Positions 8,574 to 16,747 of a stretch of DNA of 64,000 nt are shown here, piece after piece. The position numbers were made by a program, and so were the translations under genes. The stretch spans positions 1 through 64,000 of the forward strand of contig NZ_JAVIWS010000002.1 of the NCBI RefSeq assembly GCF_031323975.1. Direction: 5' to 3'. Positions within the stretch are counted from its first letter, which is position 1; the number at the start of each line of letters is the position of its first letter. The stretch comes from Escherichia ruysiae (lineage in GTDB: Bacteria; Pseudomonadota; Gammaproteobacteria; Enterobacterales; Enterobacteriaceae). The notes under the pieces are model-generated. The model made no database searches, was not told where the DNA came from, and saw only the letters and a list, made by a program, of their open reading frames with translations.

Positions 8574-8963
8574 TTAAATAACCGGACAATCATCAAACTC
8601 CCCACTTCGGGCATCATTGATGACATGAGTGATCACACCAAAAACAGCATTACTGCCCGTGCATCCATCGTCATCTACTGGTAACGCCTCTTTCTTCCCG
8701 GTGCTTAAATCCTCCAGGTGCTGGCGCGGATACTTCCTGTATCTCTTTATGCGATATTCACCCTCCATAGCGCATATAAGCAGTGAACCATCAACCGGAG
8801 TAAGTGAGGAATCAACCACCAGCAAAGCACCTTGCAATATTCCCTCACGGTGATGGCTGTCTGCCGCCCGCATGAAGTAGGTCGCGGAAGGATGTCTGAT
8901 TAGTTGCTGATCAAGAGAAATGCGGCTCTCTGCATAATCCGCCGCAGGAGAAGGGAAGCCCAT
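8574..8963 (-). CDS. humD: HumD, UmuD'-like SOS protein
   Basis: A 129-residue homologue of processed UmuD (UmuD'). It begins MGFPSPAADYAESRISL, which aligns with UmuD from its self-cleavage point, so no cleavage is needed. It should replace UmuD' in error-prone DNA polymerase V. The region of the catalytic pair reads AADSHHREG and YRIKRYR: the Ser and Lys positions appear kept, but the usual GDSM motif is altered. AAGG lies nine bases before the ATG. A LexA box lies directly upstream. Confidence 0.93.
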   Translation of the reverse strand: MGFPSPAADYAESRISLDQQLIRHPSATYFMRAADSHHREGILQGALLVVDSSLTPVDGSLLICAMEGEYRIKRYRKYPRQHLEDLSTGKKEALPVDDDGCTGSNAVFGVITHVINDARSGEFDDCPVI

Positions 8964-8981
8964 AGCGTTTTACCTTAATGA

Positions 8982-9001
8982 TACTGTTTATTCATACAGT
9001 A
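8982..9001. promoter_or_regulatory. LexA (SOS) box upstream of humD
   Basis: TACTGTTTATTCATACAGTA is a near-perfect 20-bp LexA operator (CTG-N10-CAG with flanking TA). It overlaps the predicted humD promoter, placing humD in the SOS response. Confidence 0.93.
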
Positions 9002-9086
9002 TACATTGAAAAGGCATAGTTTGTGAAAGCGGGGTTTGTAGGCGCGCCACGCTGGGGGCTAATCACATTTCTCCCCCATCTTGCCG

Positions 9087-9338
9087 TTATTTTTTTGGTG
9101 CATCCTCGTTCTGATACACCGGATCGCTCCCTTTTGGCAACTGGAGGCTTAACTGCCGGTAGTGCCGTAGCCGTTCCATGAAATAGGCGCGCAGGTTTTC
9201 CGGTTGCTCACGGGCCACCTGCTCTGCAATCACAGGTATATTCAGCCGTTCTTTGTAAGCAACGCCGCTGGCGGCAAGGTCTACGTTCACCTTGTCTCGC
9301 TCTTCCTGGCTTTTATCTGCTATATTTCGATCTGACAT
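9087..9338 (-). CDS. hot: Hot, homologue of DNA polymerase III theta
   Basis: An 83-residue protein closely resembling the theta subunit (HolE) family and P1 Hot. The core [20 protein letters not shown] and the helical [20 protein letters not shown] segment are visible. Theta stabilises the epsilon proofreading subunit; Hot can replace it. The start has an excellent GGGAGG five bases upstream. A promoter-like TTGAAC/TATTGT pair about 70 bp upstream lies within the opposing small gene. P1 has an additional gene, lxr, near here; I see no room for it between hot and humD. Confidence 0.93.
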   Translation of the reverse strand: MSDRNIADKSQEERDKVNVDLAASGVAYKERLNIPVIAEQVAREQPENLRAYFMERLRHYRQLSLQLPKGSDPVYQNEDAPKK

Positions 9339-9369
9339 AAGAACCTCCCGGAGTTAGTGGATCAGGCAC

Positions 9370-9726
9370 ATGCACAATAACGTTCTCAATGTTAGCCGTT
9401 CAATTCAGACAATCAGAGACTGCACCAGTGTGGTGGCATCAATCCCATTGCGAAATAGCATAGACGAACTGCAAATTCGTGTATTGAACCTGAATCATGC
9501 CAATGCAATTAAGCAATTGCGCTTTATTTTGACGCTTAAAAGTGAAGCAGAGGGGGTAAAGCACAGCGTAAAAGTGTTTTCTGAGGCCATTCTGCTTAAT
9601 GGGAAGCTCCGGCATCTGGTAAGGCCAGAACGTCAATACCCTGACGTCCTGGCTCGTGAAAAATACCTTCTTTCCGAAGTTCAAGATAAGGTGATCGATT
9701 TCGTTAAATCTCATCCCCTGCATTGA
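9370..9726 (+). CDS. Hypothetical 118-residue protein
   Basis: A plus-strand frame divergent from hot, starting MHNNVLNVSRSIQTIRD. The protein is mostly helical, with amphipathic stretches and a C-terminus rich in charged residues (REKYLLSEVQDKVIDFVKSHP). The ribosome site is poor (AGG three bases before the ATG), and the frame overlaps the likely hot promoter. Composition looks like a genuine protein, but I recognise no family, and the opposite strand is also open for 94 codons. Confidence 0.45.
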   Translation: MHNNVLNVSRSIQTIRDCTSVVASIPLRNSIDELQIRVLNLNHANAIKQLRFILTLKSEAEGVKHSVKVFSEAILLNGKLRHLVRPERQYPDVLAREKYLLSEVQDKVIDFVKSHPLH

Positions 9727-9765
9727 GAGCAGGTGTTCCTCTTTGAAACAAAGATGCCACCAGCA

Positions 9766-10032
9766 TTATGGTTCGCATTTCCAAATGGTGTTCTGAACGC
9801 CCGTGCCGGGCGCGAGATGTGGATTAGCGTTCGCGCTATGCTGATATACGGCTTTAGACTTTCCATATTGCTGACAGGCTTTATCTGCGGTTTTTTGCAG
9901 ACTATCCAGCCCATACCAGCCATCTGACTGGATGCTTACCTTTTCACCGTCGTTGTATTGCACCATTGCACACCCAGACATAGCCAAGATCGCGCCGACA
10001 ATAACGCTTTTCCATAAAACTCTATGCAACAT
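9766..10032 (-). CDS. Small lipoprotein
   Basis: An 88-residue predicted lipoprotein. The N-terminus MLHRVLWKSVIVGAILAMSGCAMVQYND contains a signal peptide and the lipobox LAMSGC, giving a mature protein with an N-terminal lipidated Cys. The body has three further Cys residues. GAGGGG lies about ten bases upstream of the ATG at 10032 and is part of the hairpin at 10038-10067. Exported lipoproteins in prophage accessory regions often act at the cell surface; no specific role can be read here. Confidence 0.7.
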   Translation of the reverse strand: MLHRVLWKSVIVGAILAMSGCAMVQYNDGEKVSIQSDGWYGLDSLQKTADKACQQYGKSKAVYQHSANANPHLAPGTGVQNTIWKCEP

Positions 10033-10037
10033 ATACA

Positions 10038-10067
10038 AAAATCCCCTCTGTGAATTGAGGGGATTTT
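10038..10067. terminator. Bidirectional terminator
   Basis: Arms AAAATCCCCTC (10038-10048) and GAGGGGATTTT (10057-10067) form an 11-pair stem with U-runs in both directions. It follows the minus-strand accessory operon. The same GAGGGG serves as ribosome site for the lipoprotein gene, so read-through mRNA would hide that site. Confidence 0.85.
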
Positions 10068-10141
10068 AGCATGGTGATCAGATATCAGCTTTATTCAGAA
10101 TTTTACCCACCAGCTATGTGATTTTTTCTGACAGGTCATCT

Positions 10142-10948
10142 TTAATACTTGCACTTATGACATGCGAATCTCCACTGTTCATGGTCAAAGCACCAGAATA
10201 CTTCCCTGGGCAGATTGTGTTTTTTCATTTGCGCCAGCACGTGCGTTGGCGTATTTGCGGGGATTTCTGGTAGCAAAGCCTTAGCCATTTCATGAATTAA
10301 CATAGCATCTATTACCCCAAGCGTATGCCCCGCCTTAATCTTTAATGCGGTTTCAAGATGGCCCCTTTCCAGAGTTGTACTCACTCTTGGCTTCGGCGCT
10401 TGTGGATGGGTATCCAGACGGTTGCCAGATTCATAGGCTACCCGCAGCCAGTGCATGAATGTTTCCGTAGACACACAACCGCAGTCCTGGTCGATTTTTT
10501 CGTGTTGCTGCCCCAGCCACTGCTCAAAATTTAACTTGTTGGATGCTTCTAGAGCCTCTTCGTATTGTTTGCGCGAAATTATTTCCGTGTATTCCTCACG
10601 ATCAAGGTTACTTATCGGGAGTCTGACCTCAAGGCAAAAATGGCGTCCTCGCAGGCTTTTTGCCGGGTCAGAGCCAAAAGCAAAGAGGCCATATGATGGT
10701 TCATACTCGTCCTCTCTAACCATGCGACAATCGAGCACATCATCAGGCCACCCTCCACGCTTTGGCAGCTCCTGCACCAATAAGTCAATCAGCTTTATTG
10801 TTTCACCATCCTTGCAGGTTGCTAACGCTATTTTGGCAAGCTCCAACACCTCATCTGCCGTATATCCAGCACCGTGACCATACATTTCTATTCGTGCGAT
10901 AATGTCCAATAAACGAGTTTTAGTTATCCTCATATCGCTCACCATCAT
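10142..10948 (-). CDS. Accessory phage protein, unknown function
   Basis: A 268-residue protein whose ATG overlaps the stop of the preceding membrane-protein gene (ATGA); a second ATG 15 bases further in has GGTGAG upstream. The N-terminal part (MRITKTRLLDIIARIEMYG) is helical. The C-terminus FWCFDHEQWRFACHKCKY has a CxxC and two further Cys/His that could bind zinc. The style matches small mosaic genes of lambdoid prophages. It ends the accessory operon before the terminator at 10038-10067. Confidence 0.7.
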   Translation of the reverse strand: MMVSDMRITKTRLLDIIARIEMYGHGAGYTADEVLELAKIALATCKDGETIKLIDLLVQELPKRGGWPDDVLDCRMVREDEYEPSYGLFAFGSDPAKSLRGRHFCLEVRLPISNLDREEYTEIISRKQYEEALEASNKLNFEQWLGQQHEKIDQDCGCVSTETFMHWLRVAYESGNRLDTHPQAPKPRVSTTLERGHLETALKIKAGHTLGVIDAMLIHEMAKALLPEIPANTPTHVLAQMKKHNLPREVFWCFDHEQWRFACHKCKY

Positions 10949-11253
10949 AGATACACAAAAACCAAAACCCAAAGGCAGGCGACAGTAGGGACGGTAAAAT
11001 CCTGCAAGCTCGCCATATCCCATACGCGTGGATCGAAACCGCCCCACCAGGGCATATTGCTGCGCTTACCGTTCCCGAACTTGTTTATCCATCGGTATTC
11101 AGCCTGGGTGTGTTCACGCGCAATAAAGAACGTGATCCCTGCTATCGCTCCATAAATCCAGTTGCCAGTTAATGTGCCCATAAGCACCTGAGCTAAAACG
11201 GCACAAGCCGCATGTAATAATGGGGTAATATCAAAGGACTTATTATTTTTCAT
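10945..11253 (-). CDS. Membrane protein, lambdoid accessory type
   Basis: A 102-residue protein with three hydrophobic stretches: LLHAACAVLAQVLMGTL, WIYGAIAGITFFIA and VPTVACLWVLVFVYL. Between the second and third is a polar loop with EHTQAEYRWINKFGNG. Such proteins occur in lambdoid and Shiga-toxin prophage accessory regions; I know of no function. It overlaps its neighbours by a few bases at both ends. Confidence 0.7.
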   Translation of the reverse strand: MKNNKSFDITPLLHAACAVLAQVLMGTLTGNWIYGAIAGITFFIAREHTQAEYRWINKFGNGKRSNMPWWGGFDPRVWDMASLQDFTVPTVACLWVLVFVYL

Positions 11254-11629
11254 TGCGTGACATCCTCTTCCATTTCTTTTCGCATTCCTTAGTCCAATTT
11301 TTAATGTTCATTTTGGCAATGTCAGTCATTCCATCGCCTAAGAAATACTTTTTCCGGTATGTCTTACACTTAAACCACACTACAATAGCCACCAACCAGA
11401 AAATAAAAGGCCATACAGCAATGCCAACGACAGCCGCGATAAAGCCCAATAGCCATAAATGAAGCTCTCCTACTTCTGTTTCAGGCAATATCTTTAAAGA
11501 GTTAAACAGCAGACTGAACGAATGGTCGTATGCAGTGGCGGTATAAGACATGCAATCCATATAATTAAAATCATAGCCTGCGGCTGCCGCCCATAATGGG
11601 CGGTCAAGAAAATGTTTGAATGTCATCAT
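11243..11629 (-). CDS. Membrane protein, unknown
   Basis: A 128-residue protein with one long hydrophobic region, LHLWLLGFIAAVVGIAVWPFIFWLVAIVVWF, probably two membrane segments. A basic cytoplasmic tail (KCKTYRKKYF, KKWKRMSRNEK) follows. No ribosome site is obvious before ATGATG at 11629, so it may depend on coupling to the gene ending six bases upstream. Its end overlaps the next membrane-protein gene. Confidence 0.6.
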   Translation of the reverse strand: MMTFKHFLDRPLWAAAAGYDFNYMDCMSYTATAYDHSFSLLFNSLKILPETEVGELHLWLLGFIAAVVGIAVWPFIFWLVAIVVWFKCKTYRKKYFLGDGMTDIAKMNIKNWTKECEKKWKRMSRNEK

Positions 11630-11635
11630 ATGAAT

Positions 11636-11929
11636 TTAAGGTTCAGACCAGTTATCTTCAATAACAATACTTAATCTCTGTAGCCATTCTGCTAATTTCA
11701 GCATTGCTTCTCTTTCGCTTAACCCGCGCGGGAAATCATCAAGCGATATTGTTGGCTTGAAGTTCCCGAAATTATCCATTTCAACGGTCAGATTTTGCTC
11801 CAGCACGGTATTCCTTGCGCGACTATTGTGCCGAAGCAAATATACTGAATGTGATTCATTGGTTTTGTGGTCGAACGTATATTCGGTAAGTATCATCTGG
11901 CTTTTGCCATGACTATTACCTCTCCACAT
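11636..11929 (-). CDS. Hypothetical 97-residue protein
   Basis: I chose the ATG at 11929 because GAGGTAAGT precedes it, although the frame is open further upstream. The protein starts MWRGNSHGKSQMILTEYTF and ends with a helix (ALRLAEWLQRL-like: AMLKLAEWLQRLSIVI). No family recognised. The upstream 40-codon gene stops within this ribosome site, so the two are coupled. Confidence 0.6.
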   Translation of the reverse strand: MWRGNSHGKSQMILTEYTFDHKTNESHSVYLLRHNSRARNTVLEQNLTVEMDNFGNFKPTISLDDFPRGLSEREAMLKLAEWLQRLSIVIEDNWSEP

Positions 11930-11936
11930 ACTTACC

Positions 11937-12059
11937 TCACTTAATAAAACAACTCCATGCGTAGTTGATGATTTTTTCCCACGCAATATAAATCTGCACT
12001 CCGGCAGTAAAACCAAAGCCAACAATTGCTGAAAAAATCAAAATATTTACTTTTGACAT
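11937..12059 (-). CDS. 40-residue single-span membrane peptide
   Basis: A short gene, MSKVNILIFSAIVGFGFTAG... ending WSCFIK. Residues 5-24 form one hydrophobic span. GAGAG lies about nine bases before the ATG, and the TGA at 11937-11939 is embedded in the ribosome site of the next gene. Size, spacing and composition fit a real small membrane protein of the accessory operon. Confidence 0.6.
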   Translation of the reverse strand: MSKVNILIFSAIVGFGFTAGVQIYIAWEKIINYAWSCFIK

Positions 12060-12107
12060 TATAAAATTTCTCTCGGTGCAGTAGGTGATAGCACCATAAT
12101 TGATAAT

Positions 12108-12341
12108 TTAGTGAGTTAGCAGTTCCATTTTTTTGATGATTTCCGCATGAGCATCATCGTTATCAACACTTAGCTCGTTTAATGCTTCTCGCACTACATC
12201 AACCTCTTCAGGCTGAAGGAAGTCGTCGCGGTAATCACCAAATAGAACCGAAACCAGCCTGCCACCAGCAACATCAAGATTGGCGCTAACAGGTGGCTCT
12301 TTGCCATCCTCAAATTCGACTACAAAAGTTAATTTTCCCAT
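12108..12341 (-). CDS. Hypothetical acidic 77-residue protein
   Basis: The ATG at 12341 follows GGGGG by five bases, so I prefer it to a start 18 bases upstream. The protein (MGKLTFVVEFEDGKEPPVSA...) is acidic with a beta-rich first half and a helical second half. No family recognised. It overlaps by two bases the stop region of the 27-codon membrane peptide upstream. Confidence 0.65.
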   Translation of the reverse strand: MGKLTFVVEFEDGKEPPVSANLDVAGGRLVSVLFGDYRDDFLQPEEVDVVREALNELSVDNDDAHAEIIKKMELLTH

Positions 12342-12343
12342 CG

Positions 12344-12427
12344 TTACCCCCTGCGACAAATTGAATACACAACCAGTGCTACCGCCATTGCAATTCCGAC
12401 CGTGGTGAATGCCTCAGGCCAGCTCAT
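12344..12427 (-). CDS. 27-residue membrane peptide
   Basis: MSWPEAFTTVGIAMAVALVV followed by a short basic tail: one membrane span with a typical small phage-peptide pattern. AGGAGG lies seven bases before the ATG, which overlaps the stop codon of the upstream gene (ATGA). I have seen similar tiny MSWPEAF-type proteins in lambdoid phages. Confidence 0.65.
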   Translation of the reverse strand: MSWPEAFTTVGIAMAVALVVYSICRRG

Positions 12428-13128
12428 TGATCGACCTCCTGCGGCGGTTCTGGTAGCGACATCCAGTCGGTTACATTGCGACTCTGTGTTTCGAAAAATT
12501 CATCACCATTGCGGACAATATCGAAAAACTCTCCGTCTCGATATTGCGCATAAAGAACGAATGCGCCATCACATAAAATAATTACGTGCTGACCATCCTC
12601 TGGCATTCGCTCACTACAGCTTATCCAACCATCCGGAGTTACCGGATAGTTGCCATTCACAAGGTCAGCTCGAACATATAGCGTGTCATCATGGTGCTGA
12701 TTGTGGCTGCACCACGTTAATTCGCTTAACTCGCCATCTTCTGGCCATACTCCAGCTGTTTGCAGCCAGATATGGGCTGGCGCATCTTGGCAAGGTGTAT
12801 TAACTGGCAACTTGTAAGTTTGGCTTACAGGTTGGCTACCCTGAAGCATGGCAGCGTGGCAGGCATCCTCTACGCCCTTTACTGCATCTGCGCAGTAGTT
12901 ATAGCGATTGCATTCCACTAATTTCCGTTTGAGTTTTTCAATTGCTTGCGCGACATCAGCCTGTATTTCCGGAACTGGCGGTTCTGCCCGGCCTTTCCAG
13001 CCTTCCCACATGGCAGCCATCATCACGAACCAAGCGTTTCCACAGCCATCTTTTTTGTTATCAAAGAACCAGTCAGCGAACTCTAGGCTCATGCCATTTT
13101 GTTCTGCTATTTCATATCGATTATCCAT
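12424..13128 (-). CDS. Ea22/DUF551-type accessory protein
   Basis: A 234-residue mosaic protein. The N-terminal part (GMSLEFADWFFDNKKDGC) and the middle (CNRYNYCADAVKGVEDACHAAML) recur in lambdoid accessory proteins. The C-terminal ~65 residues, WISCSERMPEDGQHVII to VTDWMSLPEPP, have the pattern of DUF551. A GGAGAAGAACA site precedes the ATG and overlaps the end of the upstream gene. Function unknown; such genes are typically dispensable. Confidence 0.75.
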   Translation of the reverse strand: MDNRYEIAEQNGMSLEFADWFFDNKKDGCGNAWFVMMAAMWEGWKGRAEPPVPEIQADVAQAIEKLKRKLVECNRYNYCADAVKGVEDACHAAMLQGSQPVSQTYKLPVNTPCQDAPAHIWLQTAGVWPEDGELSELTWCSHNQHHDDTLYVRADLVNGNYPVTPDGWISCSERMPEDGQHVIILCDGAFVLYAQYRDGEFFDIVRNGDEFFETQSRNVTDWMSLPEPPQEVDQ

Positions 13129-13492
13129 TGTTCTTCTCCTTGTTTAGCATGGCAGCACGGCAGGCATTCCAGCCTCTCACCTCTGCAATAGCGGCAACAG
13201 CATCGACCGCGTACATTTTAAGAGGGTTGGGCATTGGTTTTTCTTCAGGTACTACTGGCACTGGAGGGGCGGCATAAACAGGAATAACGTCCGCTTGCTC
13301 TTTATTGCTTTCATCCGTTAAAGCCCAGAATAATTTCCCGGCAGGATGTTTGAAAATATAAGCAACTGGATCTGCTTCCAGCGATGCCAGTGCAATTTCA
13401 TAAGCACGGCGCTCAATATTGTCTCGAACGTCCAAGCTGCCTATGCGCTCTTTGATTTCTTTAATCAGTTCTTTGTCGGTAAAAGTGGTCAT
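13121..13492 (-). CDS. Ea22-like accessory protein
   Basis: A 123-residue protein with the recurring elements of lambdoid Ea22/EaD-type proteins: a helical N-terminus, then DPVAYIFKHPAGKLFWAL, a Pro-rich VYAAPPVPVVPEEKPMP linker and a helical AEVRGWNACRAAML end. GGAGA lies five bases before the ATG. It follows the repeat-containing gene closely. No biochemical role is known. Confidence 0.75.
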   Translation of the reverse strand: MTTFTDKELIKEIKERIGSLDVRDNIERRAYEIALASLEADPVAYIFKHPAGKLFWALTDESNKEQADVIPVYAAPPVPVVPEEKPMPNPLKMYAVDAVAAIAEVRGWNACRAAMLNKEKNNG

Positions 13493-13493
13493 G

Positions 13494-15335
13494 TCACTCT
13501 CCTTTGATGCGAATGCCAGCGTCAGACATCATATGCAGATACTCAACTGCATCCTGAACCCATTGACCGCCAATCCCGTAATAGCGATGCGTAATGATGT
13601 CGATAGTTACTAACGGGTCTTGTTCGATTAACTTCCGCAGAAACTCTTCCAGGTCACCAGTGCAGTGCTTGATGACAGGAGTTTTCCCAGGATGGCGAAC
13701 AACAAGAAACTGATTTCCGACTTCACGGACTTCGTTGCTTTCCAGTTCTGCAATGCGCTTCTCTGCGGATTCCAGCGCCGCAACCAATTCGTCTACAGTT
13801 CCGGCAGCTTGCAGTGCGTAATCGGTAATAGCCATCTCATGATCAATTTCAGTACCGTTCTCATTCGTTGAGGTGATAGCAAAATAATCAGAGTCGATTT
13901 CGTTATCAGCTAAGTGGCGTAGCGTATCGGCAACAAGCCGGCCGTTTTCGATTAGCAGCTTCCCTACCGTTAGCGCAATATCCTCGTTCTCCTGGTCGCG
14001 GGATTTGATGTATTGCTGGTTCCTTTCCCGTGCTTCCAGTTCTGCAATGCGCTTCTCTGCGGCTTCCAGCTCAACGCGCAGCTTCCCTACCGTTAGCGCA
14101 ATATCCTCGTTCTCCTGGTCGCGGGATTTGATGTATTGCTGGTTCCTTTCCCGTGCTTCCAGTTCTGCAATGCGCTTCTCTGCGGCTTCCAGCTCAACGC
14201 GCAGCTTCCCTACCGTTAGCGCAATATCCTCGTTCTCCTGGTCGCGGGATTTGATGTATTGCTGGTTCCTTTCCCGTGCTTCCAGTTCTGCAATGCGCTT
14301 CTCTGCGGCTTCCAGCTCAACGCGCAGCTTCCCTACCGTTAGCGCAATATCCTCGTTCTCCTGGTCGCGGGATTTGATGTATTGCTGGTTCCTTTCCCGT
14401 GCTTCCAGTTCTGCAATGCGCTTCTCTGCGGCTTCCAGCTCAACGCGCAGCTTCCCTACCGTTAGCGCAATATCCTCGTTCTCCTGGTCGCGGGATTTGA
14501 TGTATTGCTGGTTCCTTTCCCGTGCTTCCAGTTCTGCAATGCGCTTCTCTGCGGCTTCCAGCTCAACGCGCAGCTTCCCTACCGTTAGCGCAATATCCTC
14601 GTTCTCCTGGTCGCGGGATTTGATGTATTGCTGGTTCCTTTCCCGTGCTTCCAGTTCTGCAATGCGCTTCTCTGCGGCTTCCAGCTCAACGCGCAGCTTC
14701 CCTACCGTTAGCGCAATATCCTCGTTCTCCTGGTCGCGGGATTTGATGTATTGCTGGTTCCTTTCCCGTGCTTCCAGTTCTGCAATGCGCTTCTCTGCGG
14801 CTTCCAGCTCAACGCGCAGCTTCCCTACCGTTAGCGCAATATCCTCGTTCTCCTGGTCGCGGGATTTGATGTATTGCTGGTTCCTTTCCCGTGCTTCCAG
14901 TTCTGCAATGCGCTTCTCTGCGGCTTCCAGCTCAACGCGCAGCTTCCCTACCGTTAGCGCAATATCCTCGTTCTCCTGGTCGCGGGATTTGATGTATTGC
15001 TGGTTCCTTTCCCGTGCTTCCAGTTCTGCAATGCGCTTCTCTGCGGCTTCCAGCTCAACGCGCAGCTTCCCTACCGTTAGCGCAATATCCTCGTTCTCCT
15101 GGTCACGGCGTTTGATGTATTGCTGGTTTCTTTCCCTTTCATCCAGTAGTGCCAGCACGGTTTCTGGTCCGGCCAGAAATTTGAAGGCGTTGAGCACATC
15201 AATATCCACACCGTAATCTTTAAGTTCCTGTTCACTTAACAAATCATCATCAGCTGGCAACATTAACAGGCGTTCCATTGCTAGAATTGCACGTTCCGCC
15301 GCCTCACGCAGTGCCTGGTAATTAATTTCGCTCAC
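13494..15335 (-). CDS. Ea22-like coiled-coil protein with expanded repeats
   Basis: A 613-residue protein. The start is a GTG at 15335 with AAAGGAGG upstream, overlapping the previous stop (GTGA). The N-terminus (INYQALREAAERAILAMERL...) is the usual Ea22 start. Residues ~68-470 are ten copies of a 41-residue unit, ERNQQYIKSRDQENEDIAL then TVGKLRVELEAAEKRIAELE plus AR. The last copy is truncated and runs into a normal Ea22 middle (LRHLADNEIDSDYF). The unit is strongly helical and charged, so the repeat region should be a long coiled coil, perhaps 60 nm. Typical Ea22 proteins lack this expansion. Confidence 0.85.
   Translation of the reverse strand: MSEINYQALREAAERAILAMERLLMLPADDDLLSEQELKDYGVDIDVLNAFKFLAGPETVLALLDERERNQQYIKRRDQENEDIALTVGKLRVELEAAEKRIAELEARERNQQYIKSRDQENEDIALTVGKLRVELEAAEKRIAELEARERNQQYIKSRDQENEDIALTVGKLRVELEAAEKRIAELEARERNQQYIKSRDQENEDIALTVGKLRVELEAAEKRIAELEARERNQQYIKSRDQENEDIALTVGKLRVELEAAEKRIAELEARERNQQYIKSRDQENEDIALTVGKLRVELEAAEKRIAELEARERNQQYIKSRDQENEDIALTVGKLRVELEAAEKRIAELEARERNQQYIKSRDQENEDIALTVGKLRVELEAAEKRIAELEARERNQQYIKSRDQENEDIALTVGKLRVELEAAEKRIAELEARERNQQYIKSRDQENEDIALTVGKLLIENGRLVADTLRHLADNEIDSDYFAITSTNENGTEIDHEMAITDYALQAAGTVDELVAALESAEKRIAELESNEVREVGNQFLVVRHPGKTPVIKHCTGDLEEFLRKLIEQDPLVTIDIITHRYYGIGGQWVQDAVEYLHMMSDAGIRIKGE
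13960..15145. repeat. Tandem array of a 123-bp repeat, about 9.5 copies
   Basis: Successive copies begin every 123 bp (for example the string GATTTGATGTATTGCTGG recurs from about 14000 to 14985). All inner copies look identical base for base. Only the outermost copy at about 15107 diverges. The unit length keeps the reading frame (41 codons), so copy number can change without disrupting the gene. Confidence 0.95.
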
Positions 15336-15898
15336 TGGTTGCCTCCTTTGCGAAGCTCAGCGGCGAAGGCTACTGCGTGATCATGATGTTCAAGTGTGTA
15401 TGCACACTCCGCAAACATCTCCACGCCCTGCGCACGAATTTCAGCCAGAAAAGCATCGGTAGCTGGAGTTTCGCTGTGGTGCAGGGCATCGTTGATAATC
15501 ATTGCAGCAACTCCGGCCTGCCCTGCATCCGTGACCGACACATGCTCAAGAGTTACGGCCATTGCGTGTTTCAGCCCAGCGTTCTCTGCCACCAGCGCAG
15601 CGAGATTAGTCTCAAGCTCTGAAATTCGGCACGTGGCATCAATATTTGTGTCCTCCAAGCACTTAATTTCACCAAGCAGCTCCAGTGCAACCTTTGGGTT
15701 GAACGCGGCAACATGACGAGCGTTGTTCTCTGCATTTTTCTGTCCATCAAAGCCGGTCCATTTGATAACGTCTTCACATCGTTCATCACCGGGCGTGTGC
15801 ACCGCATAAGTACCAGTATCCGTCGAAATAAATGCGACCCATTCGTCTGGTGTTGCCTTTTCTGCCGCCTCACGCAGTACCTGATAGTCAATTGTCAT
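15332..15898 (-). CDS. Ea22-like accessory protein
   Basis: A 188-residue protein starting MTIDYQVLREAAEKATPDEW, the characteristic Ea22 start. It continues HVAAFNPKVALELLGEIKCLE, then a coiled-coil stretch and a helical C-terminus. The ATG at 15898 overlaps the preceding stop codon (ATGA), so I prefer it to the in-frame start three codons upstream. Its end overlaps the GTG start of the repeat protein, so the two genes are coupled. Confidence 0.75.
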   Translation of the reverse strand: MTIDYQVLREAAEKATPDEWVAFISTDTGTYAVHTPGDERCEDVIKWTGFDGQKNAENNARHVAAFNPKVALELLGEIKCLEDTNIDATCRISELETNLAALVAENAGLKHAMAVTLEHVSVTDAGQAGVAAMIINDALHHSETPATDAFLAEIRAQGVEMFAECAYTLEHHDHAVAFAAELRKGGNQ

Positions 15899-16539
15899 TC
15901 TCGCCATCCTTCACAGTTGTAATCACTACAGCCTTCAAAATCATATGGGCTGTACTGCCAAGTTATTTTTCCGCAATGCGGACAATTCCAACGCACCTTC
16001 CCGCTTCGCGACTTCTTTCTTCTGTTTTGCTTTTTCAACCAGTCAGGCATGACCAAACCTGCGCCCTGAACCATTGTTCTGCGGTTAAAGTTATTGATAT
16101 TGAACGTCCGGCGCTTTGCTGCATCAGCAATGGAAAATGGCAACCAAACTATTCCAGGTTCGTTTTTGTTGGCGACGCTAAAGATGGTTGCTTTACTGAA
16201 GTCATCTGTTGGCAATCCACCGTGTTGAAGCCAGTAAACATCGTTGCCGTTCCAGCTACCTTTTTTGTAGGCCACATACGCAGTGCAATCTGCCTCAATC
16301 AGGTTTTCTGTAGGGATGTACTGGCAATCAACGTGCCACACAGCCATTGCATCCACACTATCGGCACAAACAGGCTGATCGATATCTCGCCCACAATTCC
16401 AGGCTTTTTGGGCTTCTTCCAGCGTGTAAACATGAGCGCGATCGATATCAGAGCTGTAACCATTGCCGTTATGGCAATGGAATGAAGCGTTATTACCCAC
16501 AGTTTCACGCAAGCACATCATGTAAAAGCGGTTATTCAC
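15895..16539 (-). CDS. Accessory protein with C-terminal zinc-binding motif
   Basis: A 214-residue protein (MNNRFYMMCLRETVGNNAS...). The last 35 residues contain CPHC and a second pair C-x4-C (GCSDYNCEGW) about 20 residues later, which together could hold one zinc. The body has Trp/Tyr-rich beta-like sequence. Similar proteins occur in lambdoid prophage accessory regions; no function known to me. Confidence 0.65.
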   Translation of the reverse strand: MNNRFYMMCLRETVGNNASFHCHNGNGYSSDIDRAHVYTLEEAQKAWNCGRDIDQPVCADSVDAMAVWHVDCQYIPTENLIEADCTAYVAYKKGSWNGNDVYWLQHGGLPTDDFSKATIFSVANKNEPGIVWLPFSIADAAKRRTFNINNFNRRTMVQGAGLVMPDWLKKQNRRKKSRSGKVRWNCPHCGKITWQYSPYDFEGCSDYNCEGWRE

Positions 16540-16747
16540 TGGTCGCCTCCCAGCAAATTTGTCTTATATAAGAACTGTTAACGCGCTTTACTTTCCCGTC
16601 GAACTCCAGTTTCTTTAGACGACGCAAAACGTATGCCGTTTTGAGTGTGCGATATTTATCCCTAAGCCAGTTGGTCACGACGTAAGTCATACAGCGCCCG
16701 TGTTCTTCCAACACCCGAACTATTTCTTCGTCGGTTGGCTTGCTCAT
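16532..16747 (-). CDS. Small winged-helix-like protein
   Basis: A 71-residue protein starting MSKPTDEEIVRVLEEHGRCM. The pattern helix, helix with basic residues (NWLRDKYRTLKTAYVLRRLKKL), then FDGKVKRVNSSYIRQI looks like a minimal winged helix, so DNA binding is plausible. AAGGAG lies seven bases before the ATG, which overlaps the upstream stop. Confidence 0.6.
   Translation of the reverse strand: MSKPTDEEIVRVLEEHGRCMTYVVTNWLRDKYRTLKTAYVLRRLKKLEFDGKVKRVNSSYIRQICWEATSE

Noticed and set aside
13960..15145. CRISPR-like repeat array
   Set aside because: The 123-bp units are contiguous with no unique spacers, and they are in frame inside a coding sequence.
14005..15216. A 403-codon plus-strand frame opposite the repeat gene
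   Set aside because: It is the antisense of the 123-bp repeats. It stays open only because each repeat lacks a stop in that frame, and it has no ribosome site or natural composition.
15832..16485. A 217-codon plus-strand frame opposite the zinc-motif accessory gene
   Set aside because: The minus strand is a coupled gene with a sensible ATGA overlap; the plus frame has no start signal.
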